64,000 nt of DNA from Rhodococcus rhodnii (GCA_000720375.1 JOAA01000009.1:124001-188000), one strand, 5' to 3'. Positions 51,656 through 61,127 are shown, numbered from the stretch's first letter. The notes: a model not told the origin generated them from the letters alone. Numbers and translations: made by a program.

Positions 51656-52008
51656 ACCGAGGCGATCAACCACTGCTCGCCACGCTTGGCGAGGACGAAC
51701 GTCACCGCACCCTTGTCGGGCAACGGCGCGTTCGGCTCGGTGCGTTCGTCCGATACGTGCTTGGTCGCGGTGACCACGGCGACGTCGGGCTGCACCAGCC
51801 ACGCGTCGTGAATCTCGATCCTGGTCTGCACCTGGGCGAGCTGTGAGGCCATGGCTTTGTGGTACGTGGCGCGGATGTTCTCGCGGCCGTGCAGCCTGCG
51901 TCCGGCGATGTTGACCAGGTTGGCGTCCTCGGTGAGCAGGTCGGCGAAGCCGTCCGGGTCGTTCTGCAGCTTGTCGCTGTTCGCCACGACCTGCTTGATG
52001 TCTTCCAT
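51634..52008 (-). CDS. SnoaL/NTF2-like protein (SgcJ/EcaC type)
   Basis: 124 residues with the NTF2-like fold (FADLLTEDANLVNIAGRRLHGRENI; GAVTFVLAKRGEQWLIASVQ). Often a small-molecule-binding or stress protein; no catalytic role can be read. It is divergent from a TetR gene with two strong operators between them, so it is the probable TetR target. Confidence 0.82.
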   Translation of the reverse strand: MEDIKQVVANSDKLQNDPDGFADLLTEDANLVNIAGRRLHGRENIRATYHKAMASQLAQVQTRIEIHDAWLVQPDVAVVTATKHVSDERTEPNAPLPDKGAVTFVLAKRGEQWLIASVQTTPIK

Positions 52009-52025
52009 GATTCGATCCCTTCAAA

Positions 52026-52071
52026 CGGAGCGTTTCGCTCCGCTAGAGTAGAACCGGAGTGTTTCGCTCCG
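52026..52071. promoter_or_regulatory. two TetR operators in the divergent SnoaL/TetR promoter
   Basis: CGGAGCG, TTT, CGCTCCG (52026-52042) is a perfect palindrome; CGGAGTG, TTT, CGCTCCG (52055-52071) has one mismatch. The centres are 29 bases apart, and TAGAGT lies between them as a -10 candidate. Confidence 0.75.
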
Positions 52072-52093
52072 CAAGTGGTTTATGATCTGGACC

Positions 52094-52741
52094 ATGCCCA
52101 GGACTGCCGAAGCCGAACGCAACGACCGAGCGCTGCTCAAAGCGGCCAGAGAGGTGCTCGCCATCGATGGTGTGCACGCCTCGGTCGCCTCGATCGCGGC
52201 TCGGGCAGGGGTCGGGATCGGCAGCCTGTACCGCCGTTACCGATCGAAGGACGAGCTGTTCCAGCACCTGGTCGAGGTCGCGCTGGACCAGTGGACCGAG
52301 ATCGCCGAGCAGGCCATGGCCAAAGACGACCCGTGGGACGGGATCGTGCACTACGTCACCAGCGCCGTCGGCATGGGCTCACTGGCACCGCTGGCCGGGA
52401 AGGTCACCATCACCGCGGAGATGGCAGCGAAGAACGCCCGTTCCGACGAGGCTTTCGAGGCGCTCGTCGGCAACGCCCACAAAGCAGGTGTGCTGCGCAA
52501 GGACGTCACGCTGGTCGACGTGCTGCTGATCATCGAGCAGCTCACCAAGTCCCCGCTGATCGAACAACTCCAGCAGCAAGGCCGCGACGACATGTTGGAG
52601 GCAGCGAGGAACGCACAGCGACGCGTGACCGCCATCGCCCTGGCCGGGCTGCGTCCCAGCGATCAGCCGATGCCCGGCGAACCACCCGGCATGGACTTGT
52701 TCACCGAACGCTGGTCTAGCGCTGGTTCCGGAAGATCATGA
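52094..52741 (+). CDS. TetR-family transcriptional regulator
   Basis: 215 residues. The HTH (VASIAARAGVGIGSLYRRYRSKDELFQHL) is typical. The ATG at 52094 begins PRTAEAERND, the usual start of the family; an ATG four codons upstream is less likely. It should bind the two palindromes just upstream and repress itself and the SnoaL-like gene. The end overlaps the ABC1 kinase gene by 26 bases. Confidence 0.88.
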   Translation: MPRTAEAERNDRALLKAAREVLAIDGVHASVASIAARAGVGIGSLYRRYRSKDELFQHLVEVALDQWTEIAEQAMAKDDPWDGIVHYVTSAVGMGSLAPLAGKVTITAEMAAKNARSDEAFEALVGNAHKAGVLRKDVTLVDVLLIIEQLTKSPLIEQLQQQGRDDMLEAARNAQRRVTAIALAGLRPSDQPMPGEPPGMDLFTERWSSAGSGRS

Positions 52742-54650
52742 ACAGCAGCCGGAGTCCGATCAGGACGCTGACCACCAGCAGGTTGTAGCCGATCACCTGG
52801 TACAGCGTGACTTCGGCGACCAGCCGCGGGCCGCCGGTCGTGCCGAGCAACAGCACAGCCATGATTCCCGTGGTCGCGCCGATGAACGCGAGCAGGCCCT
52901 GGTGCACGATGTTGTTGATCAGCTGCCGGTCGCGTTCGTCGGCGAACAGCCGGACGTTGACCGACAGCCTGCCTTCCTCCAGTGCGCCGCCGATCCGGTC
53001 GATCCGGCGCGGCAGCCTGCGCAGGACCGGCAGCAACGTCAGCAGTTCCTCGGTCGCGGTCTTGCGCAGCGACGCGGGATCCATTTGCTCGCTGAGCCGA
53101 ACCCCGGCGTAGGCACGGGATTCCACGACGATGTTGAAGCCGGGTGCCAGCCCGGCGAGCGTTCCCTCCATTGTGGCCAGTGCACGGAACACCGCCGCGA
53201 TCTCCGGCGGCACGCTCAGCCCATAGGTGGTGACCAGGCGGAACAGGTCCGTGAACATCTCGACGTCCGGCGCGGCGCCGCCGGCGAAGTGCCGGGCGAT
53301 GAACTGGCCAAGCGCTCGTTCGAGTTTGAGTTCGTCGATGTCGTCCGGCCGGGACACCACCTCCAGCAGCCCGTCCCGCAACGCCGCGGGGTCACCGCGA
53401 TCGATGGCCACCAAGAGGTTCTGCAGGCCCGTGCGCAGCGAGCCGTCCAGCCTGCCGACGGATCCGAAGTCGAGCAGGCCGAGTGTGCCGTCCGCCAGCA
53501 GCATCACGTTGCCCGGGTGCGGGTCGGCGTGAAAGACGCCGTTGCGCATCACCTGACGCAGCAAGCAATGCAGCAGGGACCGGGCCAGCTCGGTCCGGTC
53601 GAGTCCACGTGCGTCGATCTCGGCGGCGGCCGACCCGAGCGGTGTGCCCACGAGCCGGTCCATGATGAGCACCCGCGTAGTGGCCCGCTGGACAGTCGGG
53701 ACGCGGACGGTCGCGTCGGCCGAGATGGCCTGGATGTTCTTGGCTTCGACGCGGAAGTCGAGTTCCTCCATCAAGTTCTTGGCGAAGCCGTCGGCAAGGG
53801 CGAGCACGCCAAGACGCCGCGCCCACTGCGTTCGCTCCTCGAGGGTCCGGGCCAGGCGGTACATGATGTCCAGGTCCCGTTCGACGATCGCGCCGATCCC
53901 GGGCCGCTGGACCTTCACGACCGCGTCCGTGCCGTCGATCAGCTTTGCCTTGTACACCTGCGCGACCGACGCACTGGCCAACGGCGTGGCGTCGATTTCG
54001 GCGAACACTTCGTCCGGCTGGCCGAGTTCGTCGCTCAGCACCTTGTCGATCTCGTCGCGGGGCGCGGGGGAGACCTGGTCCTGCAGCCTGCTCAGCTCCT
54101 CGACGAACTCCGGCGGCAGCAGATCGGCACGAGTGGACAGGACCTGACCGAGCTTGACGAACGTGACGCCGGCTTCCTCAAGGGCCTGACGCAGCGACCG
54201 GGCGAGCTGCGCCCGCTTGATCGGGTCGCTGGTCCGCAGCCTGCCGCGAAGCGCCGGGCCAAGGCCGTGCCGCAGGGCGATCCGGGTGATCTTCGAGTAG
54301 CGCCGGGCCCGGCTGATCCGGCCGGGAATCGACCGCAGCCCGCCGACGAACCACATCCCGGTGCCGCTCGGCTTCATCACTTCGAGCACGAACAGGATCG
54401 CGACCGCGACAAGCAGCGTGCCGCCGAAGATCGGGATGATGAACAGCAGGGCGATCGGCTCGCTGCCGGGAGCGACCACGGGTGCCTGGCCGCCGATGTA
54501 TCCGGCGACGCTCCACGCCGCCGCCGCGGCGATCGCCGCCCGGATGAGGCCGACCCGGACCCCGAGCACCTTCCTCGCCCCCGCGATCAGGATCCACGTC
54601 ACCAGCCCGAACCCGATCACCCCGACAAGGCCTAGCAGCACATACCCCAT
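52716..54650 (-). CDS. ABC1/UbiB-family atypical kinase, membrane protein
   Basis: 644 residues. N-terminal membrane helices (about 4-25 and 65-95) and C-terminal helices (about 580-640). The kinase core has the ABC1 signatures: VKLGQVLSTRADLLP, ASASVAQVYKAKL, HADPHPGNVMLL and LLDFGSVGRL. UbiB-like ATPases act in quinone or lipid homeostasis; here menaquinone is the likely context. The ATG at 54650 begins the first membrane helix; a longer upstream frame has no family match. Divergent from the histidine kinase across 123 bases. Confidence 0.88.
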   Translation of the reverse strand: MGYVLLGLVGVIGFGLVTWILIAGARKVLGVRVGLIRAAIAAAAAWSVAGYIGGQAPVVAPGSEPIALLFIIPIFGGTLLVAVAILFVLEVMKPSGTGMWFVGGLRSIPGRISRARRYSKITRIALRHGLGPALRGRLRTSDPIKRAQLARSLRQALEEAGVTFVKLGQVLSTRADLLPPEFVEELSRLQDQVSPAPRDEIDKVLSDELGQPDEVFAEIDATPLASASVAQVYKAKLIDGTDAVVKVQRPGIGAIVERDLDIMYRLARTLEERTQWARRLGVLALADGFAKNLMEELDFRVEAKNIQAISADATVRVPTVQRATTRVLIMDRLVGTPLGSAAAEIDARGLDRTELARSLLHCLLRQVMRNGVFHADPHPGNVMLLADGTLGLLDFGSVGRLDGSLRTGLQNLLVAIDRGDPAALRDGLLEVVSRPDDIDELKLERALGQFIARHFAGGAAPDVEMFTDLFRLVTTYGLSVPPEIAAVFRALATMEGTLAGLAPGFNIVVESRAYAGVRLSEQMDPASLRKTATEELLTLLPVLRRLPRRIDRIGGALEEGRLSVNVRLFADERDRQLINNIVHQGLLAFIGATTGIMAVLLLGTTGGPRLVAEVTLYQVIGYNLLVVSVLIGLRLLFMIFRNQR

Positions 54651-54773
54651 GACAGGCACCCAACCAGACACACGCCGCGCGCACCGTCGCGGCACCCGGA
54701 AATCCCACCGAGGTCTTGCCCGGTCACTCCCGGGAGTGAGACGTGGTGAGCGGGCCCATGTGAAGATCGAGCC

Positions 54774-56021
54774 GTGGCGGGAGTGTTCAGTGCTGTGCTT
54801 GGGCCGGTCGGCAGGCGGCTGACGTATCGGCGCTGGACGTACCTGGTGCTCGGGGCGACCTTGATCGTTCCCTTCACGCTGGCGGCCGTGGCGATCGTGC
54901 CGCCGGTGCTGCACCTGCTGCTGCCCAGCGACACCGCCGAGCAGCCCCTGGTCGTCACGGTCACGATGATCGTCGCGATCCTTGCCTGGGCGGCGGGGAC
55001 TTCGTTCATCCCGGCTGTCCGGGTGGTCGAAGGCACAGCGGCACGCGAATTGTTGGGCGCGGGAGTGCCCGTGCAGGCGTCGATGCGCGCGACCAACCTG
55101 GAGGCGCGGTGGAAGACGTGCCAGTGGTTTCTCGTGCACATCGTCATCGGGACGGCGATCGGCGGGTTCACGCTGTACGTCCCGATCGCTTTGCTGCAGT
55201 CGTTCGTGGCGCCCTTCACCGGTGAGTGGCTGCTTGTCGGTGACGCGAACCTGCGGGTGCCGGTCGGCTGGCAGTCGGCATGGATCCCGGTGGCCGCGAT
55301 CGTCAGCTCGATCGTGCTGGTGCACCTGGTGAATCTGGCCGGGGTGGGCCTGACCAGGCTGTCGCAGGTCCTGCTCGGCCCGACGCCCGCGGACCACCTC
55401 GCCGAGCTCAAGCACCGAGCCGAGCGGCTCGCCGAGCGCAACCGGCTGGCCAGGGAACTGCACGACTCCGTCGGGCACGCGCTGAGCGTGGTCACCATCC
55501 AGGCCAGTGCCGCGGGCCGGGTGCTGGCCAAGGACCCCGAGTTCGCGCAGCGTGCGCTGTCGGCGATCGAGGAGGCCGCCCGGGACGCGCTCGCCGACCT
55601 CGACCACGTCCTCGGCCTGCTCAGGGAGGACGAGCCCGGCACGCAGCCGCAGCACACGTTGGCCGACCTGGACGACTTGCTCGGGACCATGCGGCTGGCG
55701 GGCGTCACGGTGCAGACCGAGATCTCCGGGGATGTGCCCGGTCTGCCGTTCGCGGTGTCCACCGAGGCCTACCGGATTGTGCAGGAATGCCTGACGAACG
55801 CGTTGAAGCACGCGGGCAAGGTCAAGGTGACGTTGGTGGTCAAGGCAGGCAACGACGTGCTCGAGGTCGAGGCGGCCAACCCGCTGACCGGGCAGGCGCA
55901 GGCAAGCCGGGGTGGCCGGGGGCTCGCGGGCATGCGGGAGCGTACGACCGTCCTTCGTGGACAGATCAAGGCCGGCCCGGACAACGGGACGTGGCGGGTG
56001 AAGGCGAGGATTCCGCTATGA
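54774..56021 (+). CDS. membrane sensor histidine kinase (NarX/DesK-type)
   Basis: 415 residues. Four membrane helices (about 20-195) but no large extracellular sensor. The HisKA_3 box is ARELHDSVGHALSVV, with the phospho-His in ELHD. The ATPase domain has ECLTNALKHAGK and GGRGLAGMRER. It is paired with the response regulator 10 bases downstream. The membrane sensor resembles those of envelope or bacitracin/lantibiotic-type stress kinases; the signal is unknown. Confidence 0.9.
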   Translation: MAGVFSAVLGPVGRRLTYRRWTYLVLGATLIVPFTLAAVAIVPPVLHLLLPSDTAEQPLVVTVTMIVAILAWAAGTSFIPAVRVVEGTAARELLGAGVPVQASMRATNLEARWKTCQWFLVHIVIGTAIGGFTLYVPIALLQSFVAPFTGEWLLVGDANLRVPVGWQSAWIPVAAIVSSIVLVHLVNLAGVGLTRLSQVLLGPTPADHLAELKHRAERLAERNRLARELHDSVGHALSVVTIQASAAGRVLAKDPEFAQRALSAIEEAARDALADLDHVLGLLREDEPGTQPQHTLADLDDLLGTMRLAGVTVQTEISGDVPGLPFAVSTEAYRIVQECLTNALKHAGKVKVTLVVKAGNDVLEVEAANPLTGQAQASRGGRGLAGMRERTTVLRGQIKAGPDNGTWRVKARIPL

Positions 56022-56031
56022 GGTTGGTGCT

Positions 56032-56682
56032 GTGACAGTGAAGGTGCTGCTGGTCGACGACGAGGAGCTGATCCGGGCTGGGCTGCGGGCGATCATCGAC
56101 ACCGAGCCCGACCTCGCCGTGGTCGGCGAGGCCGAGGACGGCGCCGATGTGCTGCCGTTGGTCACCAAGCTCAAGCCGGACGTGGTGCTGATGGACGTCC
56201 GGATGCCCGCGGTCGACGGAATCCAGGCCACCAGGCACATCATCGACCGCGTGCCGGACGCGCCGAAGATCATTGTGGTGACGACGTTCGAGAACGACGA
56301 CTACGTCTACGACGCGCTTCGGGCCGGTGCGAACGGTTTCCTGCTCAAGCGGGCCCGGCCGGCCGAGATCGTGCGGGCGATCCGGGTCGTGGTCGCGGGG
56401 GATTCGTTGCTGTTCCCGGAGAAGATCCGCGTGCTCGCCGGGCAGCGCGGGCTGGGACCCGGCCGGTCAGGCCTGCGGGAGGCAGGCCTGACCGACCGGG
56501 AGGCCGAGGTGCTCCGGCTGATGGCGACCGGTCTGTCCAATGTGGAAATATCGGAGCAGTTGTTCGTCAGTGTGCAGACGGTGAAAACGCACGTCGGCAA
56601 CGTGCTGTCCAAGCTGCACGCCCGGGACCGCACGCAGGCCGTGATCACCGCCTACGAATCGGGTTTCGTCACGCCCGGCTAG
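56032..56682 (+). CDS. NarL/LuxR-type response regulator
   Basis: 216 residues. Receiver domain with acidic pocket (LLVDDEELIRAG), phospho-Asp in VVLMDVRMP and Lys in LLKRARPAE; LuxR-type HTH at the C-terminus (LTDREAEVLRLMATGLSNVE; LFVSVQTVKTHVGNVLSKL). Partner of the adjacent kinase. The stop overlaps the MocR stop by three bases on the opposite strand. Confidence 0.93.
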   Translation: MTVKVLLVDDEELIRAGLRAIIDTEPDLAVVGEAEDGADVLPLVTKLKPDVVLMDVRMPAVDGIQATRHIIDRVPDAPKIIVVTTFENDDYVYDALRAGANGFLLKRARPAEIVRAIRVVVAGDSLLFPEKIRVLAGQRGLGPGRSGLREAGLTDREAEVLRLMATGLSNVEISEQLFVSVQTVKTHVGNVLSKLHARDRTQAVITAYESGFVTPG

Positions 56683-58118
56683 CGCCGTGCCTCCGCCCAG
56701 GCCCGGCTCAGGCGGTTGACCAGTTCGGTGAGGACATCGTCGGGGAACGCGAACGGGAACCGGATGAAGTTGTCGTGCGCGCCGGACGGATCCGTTGCCG
56801 CGCCGGGCACGACCTCGACTCCGTGCCGCAACGCGACCTGCGCGAAGATCCGCGCGTCGGTGCCGGGCAGCTCGATCCACAGCGCGGACCCGCCATCCGG
56901 TGTACGCCAACGCCATTCGGGCAGGTGCTGGGTGAGCAGCTCACGGGCCCGGCCGAGCCGATCCCGCAGCTCGGCGACCCGCGCGCCGGCCAGCTCGGGC
57001 AGTTGCGGCAGCAGCCGTGCCGCCAACGCCTGATCCAGCACCGGGCTGCCGAGATCCGCGAGCGCCTTGTGCCGGGCAAGCCGCTCTGCCGTCTCGATCG
57101 ACGCGCGCACCCAGCCGATCCGCAGGCCCGCCCACACGGACTTGGCCAGCGAACCGATCGTGAGCACTTCCGCGTTGCTGTTGGCGAACGCGCCGATGGG
57201 CGGCGGAGCGCCCTCGGCCGCGCCGACGGTGTACGCGTGGTCCTCGACGACCGGGACGGCGTACCGCGCGGCGAGTTCCACGATCCGACGGCGGCGGCTC
57301 GTGGACATCAGGATGCCGGTCGGGTTGTGGTACGTCGGCATGACGTACAACAGATCCGGCTGGTGCTCGGCCATCGCGCGGCCCAGCTGATCCGCCCGGA
57401 TGCCCTCGTTGTCCAGCTCCACGCCGACCAGGCGGACACCGGTCGCCCGGAACACGTCCAGGCAGCCAGGCCAGCTCGGCGTCTCCACGACCGCGGTCCA
57501 GCCCCGCCGCAGGTACATCTGGGTGATCAGGCCGATCGCCTGCTGCGCGCCGGTGGTGATGACGACTTGCTTCGGTTCCGTGGGCATGCCTGTGGCCGTC
57601 AGATGTCCGGCGACCGCCGAACGCAGCTCAGGCAGGCCGGCCGGGTGGTACCCCGACCCGTTGAGCAACGCGGGCAAGTCCGCGTGCACCAGATCGAGCA
57701 ACGCCCCACGCAGGTGCGGCGCGCCAGGGTCGAACGCCCTGGCCAGCGAGATGATCTCGCCTGCCCCTTCGTTCGTGCGATTGATGATCGGTGTCGCCCG
57801 GCCGAACACCCGCCCTTCCACACTCGGCCGGAATCCTGGCGGACGGACGACGCGCGTCCCACTGCCTCGCCTGCTGTCGACAAGGCCGATCGAGCGCAGT
57901 TCGTCGTACGCCGACACCACGGTCGCGCGGCTCACGGCAAGAGCCCGCGCCAGATCACGTTCGGACGGTAACCGCTCACCGGCATGCAGGTCGCCTGCGT
58001 GGATGGCTCGGCGCACGGCCTCAGCCAACCTCCGGTACAGCGGTGCCCGTCCGGCTGACGTGCTCGTCCAGTCGCCGAGTACCTCGACGAGGTCGGAGCC
58101 GTCGGTCAAACGGTCCAT
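56679..58118 (-). CDS. MocR-family regulator (GntR HTH fused to aminotransferase fold)
   Basis: 479 residues. The GntR winged helix is at about 25-95 (IHAGDLHAGERLPSERDLAR; VSRATVVSAYDELRSIGLVD), followed by a class I aminotransferase domain with MPTYHNPTG and the PLP-lysine region LTIGSLAKSVWAGLRIGW. MocR proteins sense PLP or amines; PdxR is one type. GGGGGAGC precedes the ATG. Three related words upstream may be its operators. No vitamin B6 genes are adjacent. Confidence 0.9.
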   Translation of the reverse strand: MDRLTDGSDLVEVLGDWTSTSAGRAPLYRRLAEAVRRAIHAGDLHAGERLPSERDLARALAVSRATVVSAYDELRSIGLVDSRRGSGTRVVRPPGFRPSVEGRVFGRATPIINRTNEGAGEIISLARAFDPGAPHLRGALLDLVHADLPALLNGSGYHPAGLPELRSAVAGHLTATGMPTEPKQVVITTGAQQAIGLITQMYLRRGWTAVVETPSWPGCLDVFRATGVRLVGVELDNEGIRADQLGRAMAEHQPDLLYVMPTYHNPTGILMSTSRRRRIVELAARYAVPVVEDHAYTVGAAEGAPPPIGAFANSNAEVLTIGSLAKSVWAGLRIGWVRASIETAERLARHKALADLGSPVLDQALAARLLPQLPELAGARVAELRDRLGRARELLTQHLPEWRWRTPDGGSALWIELPGTDARIFAQVALRHGVEVVPGAATDPSGAHDNFIRFPFAFPDDVLTELVNRLSRAWAEARR

Positions 58119-58165
58119 TGCTCCCCCTGAATGGCCCGCGATCCAGGCCAAAACTCCCTCTACTC

Positions 58166-58250
58166 GGTGCCAACCTTTTCCACACTGATCGGTTTTCTGG
58201 TGGGTTCGTTAGCACCTAACGAGAAGAGTTCTGCCGGGTTGGTGCCATCA
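58166..58250. promoter_or_regulatory. candidate MocR operator cluster
   Basis: GGTGCCAACC (58166-58175) and GGTGCCATCA (58241-58250) read on the plus strand; CGTTAG, CAC, CTAACG (58207-58221) is a perfect palindrome whose minus-strand reading, AGGTGCTAACG, resembles both. Several spaced, partly inverted sites are typical of MocR regulators. Confidence 0.4.
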
Positions 58251-59954
58251 GGCAACAGGCTGGCGCACCTGCGTCTGCCCGCGAGCCGTCCGACCACGCA
58301 AAACGTCGATCCGGTCGGATCCGGGGCGGCCGAGCACCCAGCTCGAACCCGGGACCGACTTCGCCTGCTTCTTCAACGGCGCGAGCAGAGCGGACGCCTC
58401 GCGGTAGGACGAAACACTGTTCACCGCGCAGACCAGCGAGGCGAGCGACACCGTCACCGGCATGCCCTCGATCGACCATTCGGTGTCCAGCAGCACCCCG
58501 GCGAGTGCCGAGATCTCGTCAAGGTCGGTGACCAGCAGGAAGTCGTCCCCGCCGACGTGCCCCACCAACACGTTCGGCATCTTCGAGCTGGCTTCGGTGA
58601 TCGTCCGGCCGAATGTCCGGATCAGGTCGTCGCCCGCGGCGAAACCCAGTGAATCGTTCACGATCTTGAAGGAGTCCACGTCCAGCCACGCGATGACGAA
58701 CATCTGGCCGTCGGAGATCCGCCGGTCGATCTCGCGGGCCACCGCGTCCGTGCCCGGCAGCCTGGTCAACGGGTTGAGCGCGGCGGCCTGCTCGACCTTC
58801 ATGTCCGCGACACCGCGGATCACGTCGCTGGCGCGGACCACGCCGACACACCGGCCGCTTTCATCGGTGACCACCACGTCGTCACCGGTGCGCTCCCAGT
58901 CGGTGTCGCCGACGAGTTCGAGCAGCTCCATGCCGGTCGCCTCGCGGTCGATCATCAACGGCTTGTCCGCGTGCCGCGCGGCCGCGCGTTTGGCGTGCAG
59001 CGCGTGCCCGTACGGCCCGGCCACGATGAGCAGGAACCGGCTGCGGTCGATCGACCACTGCGGCCGCCACGCCTCGTCGACCAGCACGACACCGTTGATG
59101 TCCGGTCGTTCGGCGAGCGTGGCCCGGACCTCCTCGGCCGTCGCGGCCACGGGGAGCATCAGCGCAGGGTGCATGAAGTCGGTGACCTTCGGCGGCTTCA
59201 CGGCCGTCGCGCGCCGTTCCGCGGCCTCCGCCAGCGCCTGGGTGCGCTTGGGGTCGTCGATCGACGCGGCGAGGTACTCGCCCTGTGCGGCACGCACTCC
59301 GAGTCGGCTCAGCGTGACGAGCTGGTTGTCGTTGGTCACGTTGACCGCCGTGACCCTGGCCTCGGTGCGCGACGCGAGGCGGACGACCGCCTCGAGCATC
59401 GCGGCGGCGGCCGGGTCGTCCGGGTTCATCAGCATCTTGGAGTGGATCTTGAACATGTCCGGTGCGGCCTCGGCCAGCAGGGCGAGCGGCGCGTCGCCGT
59501 CACCGATGCCGTCCAGCGCGATCCGGAAGCCCTCGGCCCGCAGCTTGGCGATACCCGCCAGCAGGTCGACCCGGCGGGCCTGGCAGAAGGGCGGGCCGAT
59601 CTCGAGCACGACGTCACGGCTGTGCCGTCCGGTGTGCCGCAGTACGGGCAGCAGGTAGTGCAGCAGGTCGTCGGTGCGCGCCGCCGTCGAGGCCAGGATG
59701 TTCACGTGCAGCGGGATCGACGGATCCTGCTCCTCCGACGCGAGCAGGGCGTGCCCGGCAAGCGCGATATCGGTCTGGGTCAGCTGTCCGGCCCGGCTGG
59801 CGGCCTTGAACAGGCCGTGGATGTTGCCGGTGGATGGTACGGGCAGCGCCTCGAGGGCGATCACACGGCCAGTACGGGTGCTGAGCAACGGCTGGAACGC
59901 GAAGCTCACTTCTTGAGTCGCGGACACGGGACACATTCTGCCGAATGAGTTCAC
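58248..59954 (-). CDS. EAL-CBS-GGDEF protein with degenerate catalytic motifs
   Basis: About 568 residues: EAL (about 15-245), a CBS-like pair (about 260-390) and GGDEF (about 400-545). EAL keeps its name motif (ALEALPVP) but has LDGIGDGDAP instead of DDFGTG, and FKIHS in place of KID, so phosphodiesterase activity is doubtful. The GGDEF site is GGDDF, with WLDVDSFKIVND upstream intact. It may act as a cyclic-di-GMP or adenine-nucleotide sensor. The start is uncertain: GTG at 59954, ATG at 59936 or GTG at 59927, none with a good ribosome binding site. Confidence 0.8.
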   Translation of the reverse strand: MNSFGRMCPVSATQEVSFAFQPLLSTRTGRVIALEALPVPSTGNIHGLFKAASRAGQLTQTDIALAGHALLASEEQDPSIPLHVNILASTAARTDDLLHYLLPVLRHTGRHSRDVVLEIGPPFCQARRVDLLAGIAKLRAEGFRIALDGIGDGDAPLALLAEAAPDMFKIHSKMLMNPDDPAAAAMLEAVVRLASRTEARVTAVNVTNDNQLVTLSRLGVRAAQGEYLAASIDDPKRTQALAEAAERRATAVKPPKVTDFMHPALMLPVAATAEEVRATLAERPDINGVVLVDEAWRPQWSIDRSRFLLIVAGPYGHALHAKRAAARHADKPLMIDREATGMELLELVGDTDWERTGDDVVVTDESGRCVGVVRASDVIRGVADMKVEQAAALNPLTRLPGTDAVAREIDRRISDGQMFVIAWLDVDSFKIVNDSLGFAAGDDLIRTFGRTITEASSKMPNVLVGHVGGDDFLLVTDLDEISALAGVLLDTEWSIEGMPVTVSLASLVCAVNSVSSYREASALLAPLKKQAKSVPGSSWVLGRPGSDRIDVLRGRTARGQTQVRQPVA

Positions 59955-59969
59955 GTTTCGTCGATTTCG

Positions 59970-61064
59970 TCACCCAGTGTTCACGTGGCGGACGCGGACA
60001 ATCACCGATTTGGCGCAAACCAGGCGCACCCGGCCGGATGCTTTGCGGAAGATCCGGAGCATCGCTGTGATCGTCGCGCCCGGATCGTCCCGGCCGGAAA
60101 GATACCCACGCTGTGCGTCCGGCGGTAGGTCAAAAAATAACTCGAAGAAATCGCGTGTCTCGGTGGCCGACAACGACAGCAATGCTTCAAGGCCGCAGTG
60201 CCGCAGGAAATGCACGAACCGGGCGCGGGACGGCCACAACGCGGGCCACGGGTCCTCACCAGCGGCGATCGCCGCCGCGATGCGTGGTGCCAGCCGAAAC
60301 GCCTCGCCGACGCTGTACCCGGCCGCCGGATGGACGAACCCGGCTGCGGCACCGAACGGCAGGACCGGTTCGCGTTTCGGCTTCGGCACATCAAGTGGGA
60401 AACGCACACGTTCCACATCGGGTGAGTCGATCTTTATCCCGTACGGCGTGAGACGTTCTCGCAATGCCTCACGGAGGGTTCGGAAATCCATCGCCGGACG
60501 GCGCGCCAGCGCGGTCTCTTCCAGGAGGACTTTGCCTTGGCCGAGCGGCATCGCGTAGAGGAACGTGTTGTGATCACCGCGCCAGTCCATGAAAATCGCT
60601 TCGCCCGGCGCGACAATCGGCGCCGCGACTTCCTCGGGCACGATGATGCCGTACGCGGTCTGTTCCGCGGTGCCGCCGCGCGAACCCATGGCGTTCACAA
60701 CGGTTTTCGCCGCGAACGTGCGGCCGTCGGCGAGCTCGAGTCCCTTGTGGTCAGCCTTGACCACCCGGCCGGTGATGACCGTGACGTTCTTGGTCAGCAC
60801 CGCCATCAGCCGGTCGTTGTTCAGGATCGCGTACCGACGGGCGATCACGTGCGGCTTGTTGGTATAGGCACGGACGACTTTCGGCTCGGCCGCGGTGACA
60901 TCCGGTGGCAGCATGGCCAGCTCGTCACCCCATAGGCCGTATGTGGCAGGCCAGGTCCGCAGGGGATTCGGCGCCACGATCGCGGTCTGCAGCCCCAGTC
61001 GGGCACAGTGCGCGGCGAGCGCCCACCCCGACGGCCCGGCGCCCGCGATCATGACATCGGGCAT
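59970..61064 (-). CDS. lycopene cyclase-family FAD protein
   Basis: 364 residues. The N-terminal Rossmann motif is VMIAGAGPSGWALAAHCARL, and PLRTWPATYGLWGDEL, FMDWRG and GAAAGFVHPAAGYSVG are typical of CrtY/CrtL cyclases. It should cyclise lycopene to beta-carotene-type ends at the membrane. No phytoene synthase or desaturase is in the window, so it is either separated from its pathway or used for another isoprenoid. It lies 15 bases upstream of the EAL-CBS-GGDEF gene on the same strand. Confidence 0.85.
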   Translation of the reverse strand: MPDVMIAGAGPSGWALAAHCARLGLQTAIVAPNPLRTWPATYGLWGDELAMLPPDVTAAEPKVVRAYTNKPHVIARRYAILNNDRLMAVLTKNVTVITGRVVKADHKGLELADGRTFAAKTVVNAMGSRGGTAEQTAYGIIVPEEVAAPIVAPGEAIFMDWRGDHNTFLYAMPLGQGKVLLEETALARRPAMDFRTLREALRERLTPYGIKIDSPDVERVRFPLDVPKPKREPVLPFGAAAGFVHPAAGYSVGEAFRLAPRIAAAIAAGEDPWPALWPSRARFVHFLRHCGLEALLSLSATETRDFFELFFDLPPDAQRGYLSGRDDPGATITAMLRIFRKASGRVRLVCAKSVIVRVRHVNTG

Positions 61065-61115
61065 ATCCCGATTGGACCATGGCCGTGTTTCCCGCTTGGT
61101 CGGGGGATAGTGGAC

Positions 61116-61121
61116 TACCGT
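61116..61121 (+). promoter_or_regulatory. putative -10 box of a leaderless transcript (dGTPase)
   Basis: TACCGT ends six bases before the ATG at 61128. Confidence 0.4.
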
Positions 61122-61127
61122 GCGGTC

